From positions 118,179,140 through 118,243,139 of the forward strand of contig NC_081410.1 in assembly GCF_030272615.1 (NCBI RefSeq): a DNA stretch of 64,000 nt. The letters run 5' to 3'. The DNA comes from Cryptomeria japonica. Its lineage: Eukaryota; Streptophyta; Pinopsida; Cupressales; Cupressaceae. Shown here piece by piece: positions 41,768 to 53,800 of the stretch (position 1 is its first letter; each line of letters begins with the position of its first letter). The notes beneath the pieces were generated by a model. The model saw only the letters and a list, made by a program, of their open reading frames with translations. It was not told the origin of the DNA and did not search any database. A program made the translations under genes and the position numbers.

Positions 41768-44700
41768 CTATAATAACCTCTCATCTAGAATCTTATTCCC
41801 TTTCCAATGCTCCTTTTTAGCATATGCAATGAATCTTGATACGATTCCTTCGATCTCAGCAATTGGAATCTCGGGAAGATTCCTCATTCTTTCTTCCAAG
41901 TGGATGACCTGATCAAAGGCCTTGAGAAGAGCAGCGTCCCATTCAGGTTCGAGTTCTTTGGTCTTTTCAATCAGGAGCATGGTAGCAAACATCTGGTCCT
42001 GTTGCTCATCTGTGATAACATTAGCATCTTTGCAAAAGATGACCTTAATTCTATCCTCCAATTCCTGCAAATCCACATCTGTCTCAACTTCGATCCTCCT
42101 ACCAAGAATGGTACGTAGTACCTCAAATACTTTGGTCTTTTCAATCAGGAGCATGGTAGCAAACATCTGGTCCTGTTGCTCATCTGTGATAACATTAGCA
42201 TCTTTGCAAAAGATGACCTTAATTCTATCCTCCAATTCCTGCAAATCCACATCTGTCTCAACTTCGATCCTCCTGCCAAGAATGGTACGTAGTACCTCAA
42301 ATACTCTGTCCTGGATCGGGTGGATAACCTCCTCAACATGGCTACATCTAGTACTGATGTCCTCGAAGAGAACTTCCTTCATTTGGAGTAAGGTTGACCA
42401 CTGAAGTAAACTGTGAGGTCCTCCATCCATGATCTTTTCCTGCGCTAAGACCTTCCTTGATGTTTGTCTGATTACTTGCAAGACAGGAATGATAACCTCT
42501 TTGTTATGAGCAAAAGCGGCTACCGTTATCATCAAGTTGTGGATGATCTCAAGAACCTGAATAGCCCTATGAATGGTCTTCATCATCCTTGTTGCAAATT
42601 CTACGGCAACTGTATGAGATTTGTCAATCCAAGTGCTCATACGCTGGACCAAACTCCTGAATCTCTCTGCTTCACCAATTGATTGAAGGGGAAGTGCCTG
42701 TACGGGTGATCTTGCTGGATCCTGACGTCCCAAAGGCTGATTGAGATGGCTGAAATATGTTCTCCATGCACAAACCTCTCTCTCAAGCTTTCTATTTTTC
42801 TCCATTTCTTCCCTAAGCTTGTCTTTCAATGCCTCAAATGAATCGGTGGCATCATCCATTGTCTGTTCGGCTGTGGATGGACCTAGCTCAAATGTCTCTA
42901 CATCATATTCTTCTGCGAGGATCTCACCTTCATACTTGTCCACGGCCGGTGTAGCTATCTGCAACTTTCTGGATCCAGTCTCATCTCTAATCATCTTGGA
43001 CATCTTGGTAGCTTTTCTTTTCTCTGTCACTTCCTGGGAATGTCCAACAAGGCTCTCCAAATCAATCACATTGTCCTCGTCCTCGATCACAATCACCTTC
43101 GTTAATCTTTCCTTCAACCAATCTGGGATGGCAGATCTTGTCTCTTTAACCTGTATTTCTTTAAGCAATTCTTCTTCTCTGGGAGGAGATGTTATTTCAT
43201 TATCTTCCCTATCTTCATGCAACTCATTGTCTTGGATAGATCCACCTGGTGCCTGTCCTTCTTTATCATTCTGTACCATTGACTCCATAGACTCCTCTAT
43301 CTCAAATGTCCTCTTTTCTTGTCGAGAAGACGTATCGGATGAACGATCTCGGTTGGCCTCTTGCTTCTTCTTGGAAGATTCTCTCTTCTCAGGTCTCTCT
43401 TTCCTCTTCGAGCCTCTTGGATGGAGATTGCCTTCACTTGCACTTCGAAGGTTGCCTTCACTTGTATTTCTGGGATTAGGATTGCCTTCGCTTACACTTG
43501 CTCCACCTTCAGCTGGTCTCTCCTCCAAGGTGAAAGTCATAGCTATGCCCTGTTCTATCAACTTCTGATGCTGTACATCAACCCATCTGCGAGTACAAGA
43601 CAAGACTGGAGCCATCAAGCATCTAGATCCACAACCTCGGGCTCATTCCAATCTAACCTTACTGTTTTGCTATCTCAATCATAGGATGATTGGAGATGTC
43701 TGCCACTGTCCTGAGCTTGGTCGGCCACTCTGTAAATCTTGCATTTCCTGATGAAATCCAAAGGCAATCTAGAATGCATCTTTCTTTTCACTTCAAGATC
43801 GTCTAAGAGATTCATCATAAAATCTTCTATCTGAAACTCATGCTTAAATTTCCTACCGACTGTCTCTTCTATATATCCATGTGGATCAAAGCTTTCTCTC
43901 AAAGCAAAGAATGAAAAAGAATACAAAGCTAACTCCTTCTCTGCGTCATCCATGGCTAGAGCATTAGGACATACCTCAACTGAATTGCCCAATATGATAG
44001 GTACAGGAACTCCATTTCCATGTCTATGTCCGAATGCCTTCGCATAAGCTGCCAACTGTCTTGTTACCTCAAGTAACACTATTCTGTCTGTCGGATATCT
44101 CGGCAACATGTATGGAGGTGAAGGACATCCATGGACTCTGATATAAGTAAATTTCGGAAATTGGATAAACCAAGCACCGAACCTCTTTACTAGCTCTTGT
44201 GCATCCTGAGATAGTCTATTGTGAATCCCACCTTACAACGTCCTTGTGATGTTCATCGTGAAGGTATCATTGACTAACTTGTAGTTGCTTCCTGGCGGAT
44301 GATGCAAGTGAACATAGAAATCACAAACTCTGACCTCGCCGGGTCCTCTTCCAATCACTCTTCTGTGAGGTAGTCCTGTGTACTCAAAGCTCCTAATCAA
44401 AGCATATATGACGTATGAACTCATGTGGAAGGATTTGGTAGCCTTCAATCTCCTTAACTGTACGTCCAAGCAATGGCTAATCATTCTAGCCCAATGAATT
44501 GTTCCTTTTCCCTGAACTATCACCTGGATGAAGTAGAACATCCACTTCTCAAAGTAGAAGGCCTGAGGGGCTCCTGTGACTCGGTTGAGCATCGTTATCA
44601 AATCTCTGTACTCCTCCTGGAAATCGATCCTATGTGGTGTGTTCAGGATCTTGCTCAGGCGAGGGCGACTGTTGAGTAACCAGTTCTTGTTGATGATGCT

Positions 44701-45144
44701 TAGGCAAGCATCTGGATCATCTTCATACATGGACCTGGCTCCTTCTATGCTTTTGTAGACCATATCTCTGTGCTCTGGAAGATGGAAAGCCTCACTTATA
44801 GCTTCCTCTAAAAGATAAGCTAAAGTGTTTCCCTCCTTGGACACGATCGTTCTGGACTGAGGATCATAATGACGAGCACATTCGATCATCAACTCATGGC
44901 ACTGGACTGCTGGAGGGAAGCCGGCCGCCTTAATGATGCCACTTTCAATTATCCTCCTGGCGACGGGTGATGGCTTGCCAATGTAAGGGACCTCTCGAAA
45001 CTTCTTCGTACTAAAGTTGCCCAAGTTGGTATCTCCAATGTTGCTCCACTTAGACACGATCTTGGTCTCCAGTTCTTCGTTCTTTTGATCTTCCTTCATA
45101 AGAGCTGGACGACTGGTGGATGCTCCCGCCTTCGGGGTCGCCAT
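41768..45144 (-). pseudogene. Broken copy of the family gene in element C
   Basis: It starts MATPKAGAST at 45144 and is very similar to the A protein. A TAA interrupts it near 44233 (after NITRTL). A second stop at 43675 replaces the Arg codon after QSSYD, and a 1-base deletion near 43620 shifts the frame. The remaining 616 codons (41768-43618) carry the SEGN repeats, basic segment and helical C-terminus with an in-frame 174-bp duplication. The few disabling changes and high similarity to A indicate recent loss of function. Confidence 0.85.
41957..42304 (-). repeat. 174-bp in-frame tandem duplication in the C copy
   Basis: Copies start at 41957 and 42131 with TTTGGTCTTTTCAATC; I see one base difference (CCTACC versus CCTGCC). 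It duplicates 58 codons of the C-terminal helical region that begins VFEVLRTILGRRIEVE. A has a single copy. Confidence 0.9.
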
Positions 45145-45653
45145 TGTAACACCTACACAACATTTCATAATAAGTAACGGATTTTGCAATGTATAACTAT
45201 AGATTAGAAATTAAATTTAGGAAACTTCAGGATAAGTCTTTGAGTTATCATTTCCTAAATACGACTGAGCTACTTGAAATTCAAAATTTCAAAATTCAAA
45301 ATTTAAGGCTATGACGATCAAAATTCAAAATTAAGACAAGGGAAGATTTCGCCATACCTTACTTGAGAGCTAACTCTAAAATGCAAAATCAAGAAATTGG
45401 CCTAGGCAAAAATCGAAGCTTGGAAGATTTCAACGTGATCCTTTTCAAACGAACGTCCTCCTTAGCAACTTCGCCACCTTTGGGGTCTTTGATGTCTTGA
45501 TGGCAAGCTCGCCTCACTTGAAACTAAGTTCGCACTCCCCTTTGATGATGTTTCGCACCTCCTTTATGAAATTCGCACTTCTCCTAGTACTCTCCAAATC
45601 GCATGCAAAGGAATGTTCGAATGATGATTTGAAAATGAAATAATTCACCTCCC

Positions 45654-45746
45654 CTTTATAGGCGCTCACCCTCTCAATTACCTTTAGGCCGACTTTGCAA
45701 AATAAGGCAATTTAAAACAATTTTTAAATAAAAACCAAGGGCCGAC
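45654..45746 (-). promoter_or_regulatory. Promoter of the C gene: twin GTCGGCC boxes and TATA
   Basis: On the plus strand GGCCGAC occurs at 45687-45693 and 45740-45746, and CCTTTATAG at 45654-45662. In element orientation this is GTCGGCC, 53 bases, GTCGGCC, 25 bases, CTATAAAGG. Confidence 0.65.
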
Positions 45747-45994
45747 TTTGTAAAATAAAGCAAATAAAACCCAAGTGTCCCAATTTAATTTTTAAATAAT
45801 TAATTAATTAAATGCCTTCGTTTTTAATTAATTCGATTTTTTAAAGGCAAAAAATAATTAATTAAATGTCCATGCGCAAATTTTAAATGCTAACTTTAAT
45901 TGAATATTCAAATTTTATCGATTTTAGCATTTAATAAAATTCAAAAATGTTATTAGCGCCAAAATTTGGGAGTTGTAAAAAAAATACAAACCAT

Positions 45995-47744
45995 ATCGCT
46001 CTGGTCCCTGACTGAGGGACAGGAGCGAATTAGCATTTTAGCCTTGATTCTCTTGCCTTTTACGTTCAAAACCACCATCTCCACGTCGTAACTGGCATTT
46101 TTGTTGGGAAACTCGAACTTGATCGATTTAATTTTGAGGAAGAATGCCTTTTAAGGTCAATATCGCCCTAGTCCCTTGGTGAGGGACAGGAGCGAACCTT
46201 GTGTTCTCCTTGATCCTTGTTTCTTTGATCGCTAATCTTCATCACTAGGCAAGTAACAACGTTACCCTTTCACTCCACGCATACTTTACTTGTCGTTAAC
46301 AAGGCACATTTGATGTTTGAATGATTTTCGCCCTGGTCCCTGGGCGAGGGACAGGAGCGAACTTTATGCTCTAGCCTAAATTCGTCATTTTTTAACCTCA
46401 GCTTCTTGTTCATCGCCTTCCAAATGACATTTTCAACCTTGTATAATCTTGCTTTGACGTGATCTTTTGGGACGAATGATTGATTTAGTGAAAATCGCCC
46501 TGGTCCTTGCCTGAAGGACAGGAGCGAATTTGCCTCCTTGTTCAAGTTGATCACCTTTTGACGTTTGGTTTCTTTGCATATCATCTTCTTAAGGACACTT
46601 TAACCTTTTGCAACCTTGTACGACCTTGGCTTGACGTAGTTTTCGAAAGAAATGGCCAATATAATGAATATCGACCTGGTCCTTGCCTGAGGGACAGGAG
46701 CGAATTTGGGCATATAGTGTAAATCCTTCATCATATTGACTTGCAATTGTCTTTGAGGAGCAAAATGATGTTCTTTACTCCCTTTCGAACACTTGAAATG
46801 TGAGTGGCAACTTAAATTTGGACACATTTGAACAGTTCGCTCTGGTCCCTTGGAGAGGGACAGGAGCGAACTTGGGCATTCCCATCACCTTTGCAATCTT
46901 TGATACTTCATTCTTCGTCGAGACACCTCAAACGTCATTGCCACCTTATACTTTGACTTGGAGTGACTTTAAATTTGTAAGGAAGGCAATATAACTAATA
47001 TTTCGCCCTGGTCCCTGGCTGAGGGACAAGAGCGAACTTCATTTTCTAGGTTCAATCACACTTTGCCACTGCTTAAAATTATCTTCAACAGACTCGTCAT
47101 GCATCCTCTCATTCATCCTTGGCATGGAATTTGTTTCAACTTGGTGAGAATTTGATCTAAGGAAGAAATCGCTCTGGTCCCTTACTAAGGGACAGGAGCG
47201 CCTAGGCAAATATGGGCCTCGCTTCAGTGTCTTGCAATCTTCAATTTGTCTTCAATGGGTCCGTTACACCTTCTTTACCTGCCTCAAACTTAAAACTTAC
47301 TTGATCTTTGCCCACATTTTGCCCTATAAGGAAATTCGCTCTGGTCCCTGGGAGAGGGACGGGAGCTATCATCAAATTTCGCCCTGGTCCCTGGCTGAGG
47401 GACAGGAGCGATTTTGCATTTAGGTCTAATTTTCCTTACGTTGGCAATTTCAAGTTATATTCAACTGATAAGATGTACTTCCTTGGTTCTCCTCAAATCG
47501 CGAAATTGTTGAAATCTTGCAAGGACAAGTCAATGTTGGATTTTAAGCTCCGGTCCTTCAGTGAGGGACAGGAGCGATTTTTGCTCCTGGCATATTTCCA
47601 TGTTTGCGAAATTCTTCAAATTATATTCAACGGAAAGGACATGCCTCCCTTTATCTCTTCCAATCCAAAAATCATCTTGATCCTGCAAAGACAGTAAAAT
47701 TTTGAGAAACAAGCTCCGGTCCTTCAGTGAGGGACAGGAGCGAT
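45995..47744 (-). repeat. Array of 12 hairpin repeats in element C
   Basis: Hairpins start on the plus strand near 45995, 46163, 46328, 46495, 46671, 46837, 47003, 47169, 47336, 47379, 47546 and 47712, mostly about 166 bases apart. In element orientation the 5' arm is TCGCTCCTGTCCCTC with little variation, and the 3' arm alternates between GAGCGA and GGGCGA ends, as in A. Confidence 0.9.
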
Positions 47745-48206
47745 TTTGCTTCTGCAGGCCAAAATATCAAAATTTCAAGACTTTAGTCACTTCACAAGGC
47801 AACAATAAGACCTTTCCAATGCCCGGGATCAATCATCAAAATTCCAAAATTTGATCAAAATCATTCAATCAGACAAAATTCCATAATTCTATCACTTAAC
47901 ACTTAGACAAATTTGGACTTGCACTCAAAATTCTGACTGAAATTAGACCAACTCACTTGACCACCTGACGAATTCACTTTATTTCCAAAATTGCATCCTA
48001 CGGGAGGAAGCTCAAAAAGCTCTCAAGATTGACTGGACTCTGGCCTGAAAACATCAAAACGGAAACCCTAAGGCTTGACCCTAGTCCAGATAACTAACAT
48101 ACTAAACCAAAACCCTAAAAAACAGAGAGAAGGACAAACAAAAACGAGCAAAAAGAGGGGGTCCCCATTTTAATGGGGCGATGTGTGAAATGGTCACAAC
48201 AGGCGC

Positions 48207-49725
48207 TTACCTTAAATTTTCTTATACACTTTGTTGAATTTGATTCATTCCTATGAAGTTTCCTTTACTTTTGATGGATGTTTTGGTTCTAGATGAATTC
48301 TTTGCTCCTTTTTATCCTATAAATTTGGATTGATGTTGGGTGTTTGATACTTTCTTTTTTTCCTTGATACCCTTGCCAAAGAAGTTCTATGTCATGATAT
48401 TTTCCATAAATTATTGAAATATATGAAAAAAATGGCATCTCCAAGTACCCCGTCTCCTATTTTCAAAAATAGACATATCTGTACCAATACTAGTCTCTCG
48501 TACCAGTGGAGTACTAGCCTCCTATCAACCTAGATTATTTTAATGTAGGAATTTAAAAGGCTTTCGAGAAAGTTCTACAGCTTTTCATAGAAGGACATTT
48601 TAGAAGCTCATTTCTTCATGCTTGGTTTATTTCCTTTATTATAGATTTTGGAGAGCTTCTTGTGGAGCAAAATCCTAGGAGAAAAACCCTAAGGGAAATT
48701 GATTTTTACTAGTGGAAGATGTACCCTAACTGGCTGCATGTGGAACCACTCAGGTTTCATATTGGATTCAACAATTGAAGATTGAGAAATTTGTGAAGTC
48801 TAGTTCCAAGCCGAATTTCTAAGTTTGGAAGAATGAATGTTTGCAAGAAAATATGGATGCCATGGTTGATGAGTTTGCTATTGTTGGGCACTTGATTTAC
48901 CTGTGTTTGGGCAACTTATTTGTGTATTGTTGGGTGTCATTTTTACTAGGTTGGGTGTAAGATTGTGTAAGCAGTTCAAGGGAGTTTGAATATGAAAGAT
49001 ACAAGTTTCTGAAGGGCGTTGGAATTGAGTTTGGTCAGAAACTCAAACATAGGAAGCATGGAAATAATTCTAGCTGATCTATTTGTCCTTGTGAGGCATT
49101 GGAAGTTGTTTCCCTTGTTTGGTGTCAAGTTATATCACTGGAAAAAGTGATTTGGAGTTTGAGTTGCGGCTTCCATTCATTGCTCTAACCTAGGCGTGAG
49201 TTCTGGGGGCAGTCTGTTAGCTTATTTATAGTTGGCATTCACTTATTTCTGGCATAGAAGCTTCAACCTCACAATTTGCAATTGTAGAAAAGCAATCGCA
49301 TGGTTTAGAACTGAACTGGAAGACGTTAGACCCTGAGTTCAATTGGGACTTGTTGCAAATGATAAAAACATTGATCTATGAGTTTTGGGGCGAGTTATGT
49401 GACAATTGTACATGTTCTGGGTTAGCAAATAAGGTCAAAAACAAGTTTATTTGCCTTTGTATTTTCTGTAACAGCAAATTGATATAAAATCCTTTGTATT
49501 CTAATTCTTGCATAAAAGTGTTTCATGTACTGCACTTAGAATGAATTAAACGTATGCAATGCAATACCATTCCATTTAGCAAACCCTTTACAGCCTGAAA
49601 ACACATTACAAAAACAAGCAGAAAAAGATTTGATAATTTATTGACGCATTAATCTTGGAAGACATTGAAATATTTTATTTTGAAGTTGTAGAAAATTTGG
49701 GTATAAATTACAAAGGGATTTTACA
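48207..49725 (+). mobile_element. Probable 5' LTR region of a gypsy element, left boundary unknown
   Basis: The sequence runs up to ...GGGATTTTACA (49725), directly before a tRNA-iMet-type PBS and gag. No second LTR is available to fix the start. The left edge given is simply the flank of element C. No coding motif. Confidence 0.45.
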
Positions 49726-49726
49726 A

Positions 49727-49737
49727 TGGTAACAGAG
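49727..49737 (+). other. Primer binding site, initiator-Met type
   Basis: TGGTAACAGAG differs by one base from TGGTATCAGAG, the standard plant PBS complementary to initiator tRNA-Met. It lies one base after the presumed LTR end. Confidence 0.6.
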
Positions 49738-49756
49738 AAGTGATTTGCTAGGGGTT

Positions 49757-50845
49757 ATGAATCCCAAGGATAGACCATTTATCACTTACAAGAGGAAAGG
49801 TGGTATTCTTAGTTCCAAATCAGAAGAGGAAGGAAGTATGTGGGAGAGACATGAACTGCTCGATCCCAGTATCATGGCAGAATTAATTGATCTAGCTAGA
49901 GGACAGCAGCAGTTGGTTCAATCTATAACCTAGATGATGGAAAACATGAACACAAACAATAGGAATCAGTGTGGTCATGAGAACAATCACAACAATGATA
50001 ATAATGCTAACAATGGAAACAATGGCAACCAGGAAGAAGGAAGTAATACTAATGTTCTGGTAAACAACTCCAAGGCAGCCAGTAGAACCACTCCTAGGCC
50101 TCTAATTCCTAAATTCTTAAGAGGCACCACCAAGGGGACCAGCAAGACAGCAGGAAGGTGGCGAGGGTTTTAAAGATTATTTGAGAGACTATCAGTCATT
50201 GGATGAATATTTCCATGCAGCTACGTCCTTGGCAGATTTTTGCCAGATAAAATACAGAAACAGACCTGGAGGAGAAAGAGGGCATGGGCACAACAAAGAT
50301 TTGCAATGCAAGGTAGGTAAGGTAACCATTCCTAGCTACGATGGGTCAAGCCAGTGTACTGCATGATCATGGGTACAGAAATTAGACACCTATTTCTACC
50401 TAAACACCATGACAGAGTTGCAAGCAATTTAGTATTCCACAATTCACTTAGATGGAGAAGCACATGAGTATTGGTACCATGGCCTAGTGACCTTAGAGCA
50501 TGACAGTATCACTTCCTATGCTGATTTCACTCAGAAATTTATGGACAGATTTGATAGGAAGGATCTAGAGCCACATTTCAGAGAGTTGGCTCAGTTGCAG
50601 TAGGGGAATCAGTTGATTCATACATTTCAGAGTTCCAGAATCACGGATGTTTTAAAGCACAATTTAATTGTTTTGTTCATGGGGGGATTTTCAGAACCAC
50701 TTCATGGTTGGATCAAAGCATTTGATCCGAATACCTTGCAAGATGACATTAAAAGGGCTAGAAACGGGAAAGCTTTAAACCTCACACCAAACGATTCTCC
50801 AAGTATGAATTGCCAAATCACCTTAAAATTAATAAGATCTCTCTA
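49757..50845 (+). pseudogene. gag: Truncated gag of a second gypsy-type element
   Basis: The frame starts MNPKDRPFITYKRKGG at 49757, stops at 49933, and resumes with an Asn-rich stretch. A frameshift near 50173 leads into the Retrotrans_gag domain: SWVQKLDTYFYLN (about 50367-50405), DGEAHEYWYHGLV (about 50452-50490), TQKFMDRFDRKDLE (about 50530-50571), GGFSEPLHGWIKAF (50683-50724). Similarity ends near 50845, and no zinc knuckle, protease or pol follows. The element is 3'-truncated or replaced by unrelated sequence. Confidence 0.7.
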
Positions 50846-53800
50846 ATAACAAGAAGCCTTTGATAAGACATTCCATAATGCCTAGGAATCCAATTGACCT
50901 TTAACAATAGAGAGTAGCCATAATCATATAGGCAAACAAAAACAGCCAATCAAATATATAAAAGAAAGATTAAGACGTATTTTTAAAAGGAAAACTTACT
51001 TTTGTAAAATTTAGAAAGTGAACTCATCAAGGGCAATGAGTTTTTATTTTATTTATAATACAAAGGGCAGGAGACACACCCAAACATCAACCTTTACTTT
51101 TTTTTGACATACAAAGGGCAAGAGATCCGCCCAAACATCAAGCCTCTAAACCCCCCATTTTTACTTGAAAAGGGAGGAGATCCCACATACATATCATTGG
51201 AAGAATATACCCTTTCAATATGTCAGTGAGATTTCACTGTAGATTGCTCCCAAAAGAGAACACCCACCTTTACCAACCACGCTCGTCACTTTGACAAGGG
51301 CAATGAATCTTTTGAGAGGGGTGTTGATATTCAAGAGATATTACAAAGAAAAGTAAGAAACGAGATATGTATGTGGAATACAAGTTAGGCCCAACGAAAA
51401 TTGATGGTAGATTATCTCCTTGTTATAACATCATCATCCAATTGGAATAGAATTTTAGACAAGGATTTTAATTACAATCTTGACTGGCTTGGACATAATT
51501 AGGCTGCATGTGCTGATCAGGACTCAAAGGAGAATGAATGAAAGCTTCTAATAATGTTTGGAATACCTAACGATCTATGTGACCTCTGATCAATAACTAG
51601 GATTTAATATGAACAACAGCCCCTTAGAACAAAAGTAGCCCAACTAGGCTTGTGATAGTCATTTGATTCTTGAAGTCAGAGTAATATGCACAAACACCCG
51701 TTGAGAGAACAAGGAATTGAAAATGTAAGACCTAATGGTGTATGGGAAAATAAATGTTATAGCTGTCTCAACCACCCAAATGGACGATAATCGAGGGCAA
51801 TATTGCTCCATATGGCATCAGCAAACCAATTCTAGTTAACCTATACCTTCTAATAACCAAATTGACCGTTGTCTGAATGGAAATTATCTTTCGAGCAAAC
51901 TGTCTGTTGGGGTTCAGTGGGTAGTCCACTCAATATGTACAGAGCAGTAGATTTAAGAGAAAACTGTCAACGTCTACTAAAATTGTACCTATTGCTAAGG
52001 TACACCGGCTGTTTCATACAAGGCCCCGGTTCAAAGATTAATAGTGATTGCAGCCCAACCTTGTGAGCGAGTTCACTGAGACAAGATCCAGAAGAGGAAA
52101 TTGATAGAATTACCTCTGCCTACAAAAATTATGCAGCTAGCAGCTGCATGGGACCATGATATAATTACTCAAAATACAGTTTGAAAAAAATATTAAAGAA
52201 CGGGTATATAAAAAGCATTTATAACACAGGCTCTAAATTTTTCGTGATAACGAGTCCAGTAGGAGGACCCAAATTTAAGCAAGTTACAAGGTCTGATCCA
52301 GAAACTTTTAGCAAATCAGGACAATGCTAAGAAATCACTCACAAAGAAAAGAAAAGAAGAGGAATAGTAACACTCCCTAGTAAGCATTCCAGTCGAAAGC
52401 CTATTTCTTCATTACTAAAGTTACACATAACTCGAAACACAAGTGTACTAATAAATACACAGGCATTAGACCAAGTATATTTTAAAAAATGAAAATAGAT
52501 TTAGTTGTTAGCTTACCTCCCATGGCTGAGTGAGAACGAAGAATTGAAGCGAAGGGATCCAATACCTTGGAAAATCCTGTTTCAGTAAGTTCGAATGTTA
52601 CCAAATATTTAAAGATGGTGGGTTGGTATTGTATATTCTTGGCATGGCACTATTCCACCAATACCAGCGAATCCACTGTACTATGTTCCGTGTGGATCGG
52701 ATGCTCTCGTTTGTGGACTCAATTTAAATTTGGCAGAGGCATCCCACTAGTAGTTTTAGTTTATTGATTGTGTAATTTGAATGGGCCCAAAAGTGCAAAT
52801 AATTGGATTTTGTAAATGGAAGGAAGCAATTTTTTATAGAAAGAACAGCAATTCACAAGGTAGCTGTCCAATAAATGTAATAATTGAGTTTAATGTCTAT
52901 ATATTATATAGATTTGAATGTTTACTTTTAAAAAAACAAAAATTTAAAGAATGACTAATAAAGTATTTTATAGAATGGTTGCGTTTTAAATTTTATTATA
53001 AATTAAGGTAAATTTGTGGTTTTCATATGAATTTATTTATGATAGGTAGTCTAGTTTAATTAAATATTGTATAAAATGTAAAAGACGGCATACATATGTG
53101 AAAACCTAATGGATTAAATAATTGTTCTTTTTAAGTAAAATATATTAAAAAGGTGAAGGAAGATTATAAATAGGAATATGTTAAATAATAGTAAGAGCAT
53201 ATGAGTTAAAGATGTGTATTGAGAATAGAATAATAATTTTTCAAGCAGGGCAATATCCCAATACTCTTCAAGCAAGATATTATTCTCCATTACATCTCCA
53301 ATTTGATATCTCGCTATCATTTTTGATGGAGATGTCAACTACTGATTTCAATAAATGAAGATTTGTTGTTTAATAGAAAATTAATTATAATAGAAGTACT
53401 AAATATCATTATCTCCATTACATGTAACCCAATATAACCATCTAATTGAGACATGTACTAAATATCACTATCTCCATTGCCTAATAATATCATATGCATA
53501 GGTACATTTTGTTGTTAAAATATGATAAACTACTACAAATGTTAGATCTTCAAAGAGTATACAAATGTGTTATTTGTTAATCCAACGTTAGATTGACCAT
53601 TATAAGATTATGTCTAAGTATAAATCAACAAATCAGAATCATTCATCACATAACACCAAAAGTATATGGAGAAACCTTTTCAAAAACCACTTTACCATTA
53701 AAGAAAGGCTCAAATATGTATTGAACAAGAGTGTGTAAACAACATACTTCTCTCTTCAATACAACTGCATTTTAACAACATCTTTGAACCTACAAAGAAC

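Larger units (their letters stand above)
40722..48201 (-). mobile_element. Element C: close copy of A with perfect target duplication
   Basis: On the plus strand it reads TGTTGACGTG...GGTCACAACA, flanked by GGCGC (40717-40721 and 48202-48206). At 7480 bp it is collinear with A over its whole length: hairpin array, promoter, gene, palindrome (41639-41656), TATA (41567-41575), AATAAA (41404-41409) and tail. No internal direct terminal repeats are visible. It is the best evidence that the whole 7.5-kb unit integrates or persists as one block. Confidence 0.9.

Noticed and set aside
42741-43568. 275-aa serine-rich plus-strand frame
   Set aside because: Antisense shadow of the family gene in element C; the minus-strand protein aligns with A.
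51990-52080. Possible tRNA (GGTTCAAAG box-B-like sequence)
   Set aside because: No cloverleaf pairing or box A at the right distance could be drawn.
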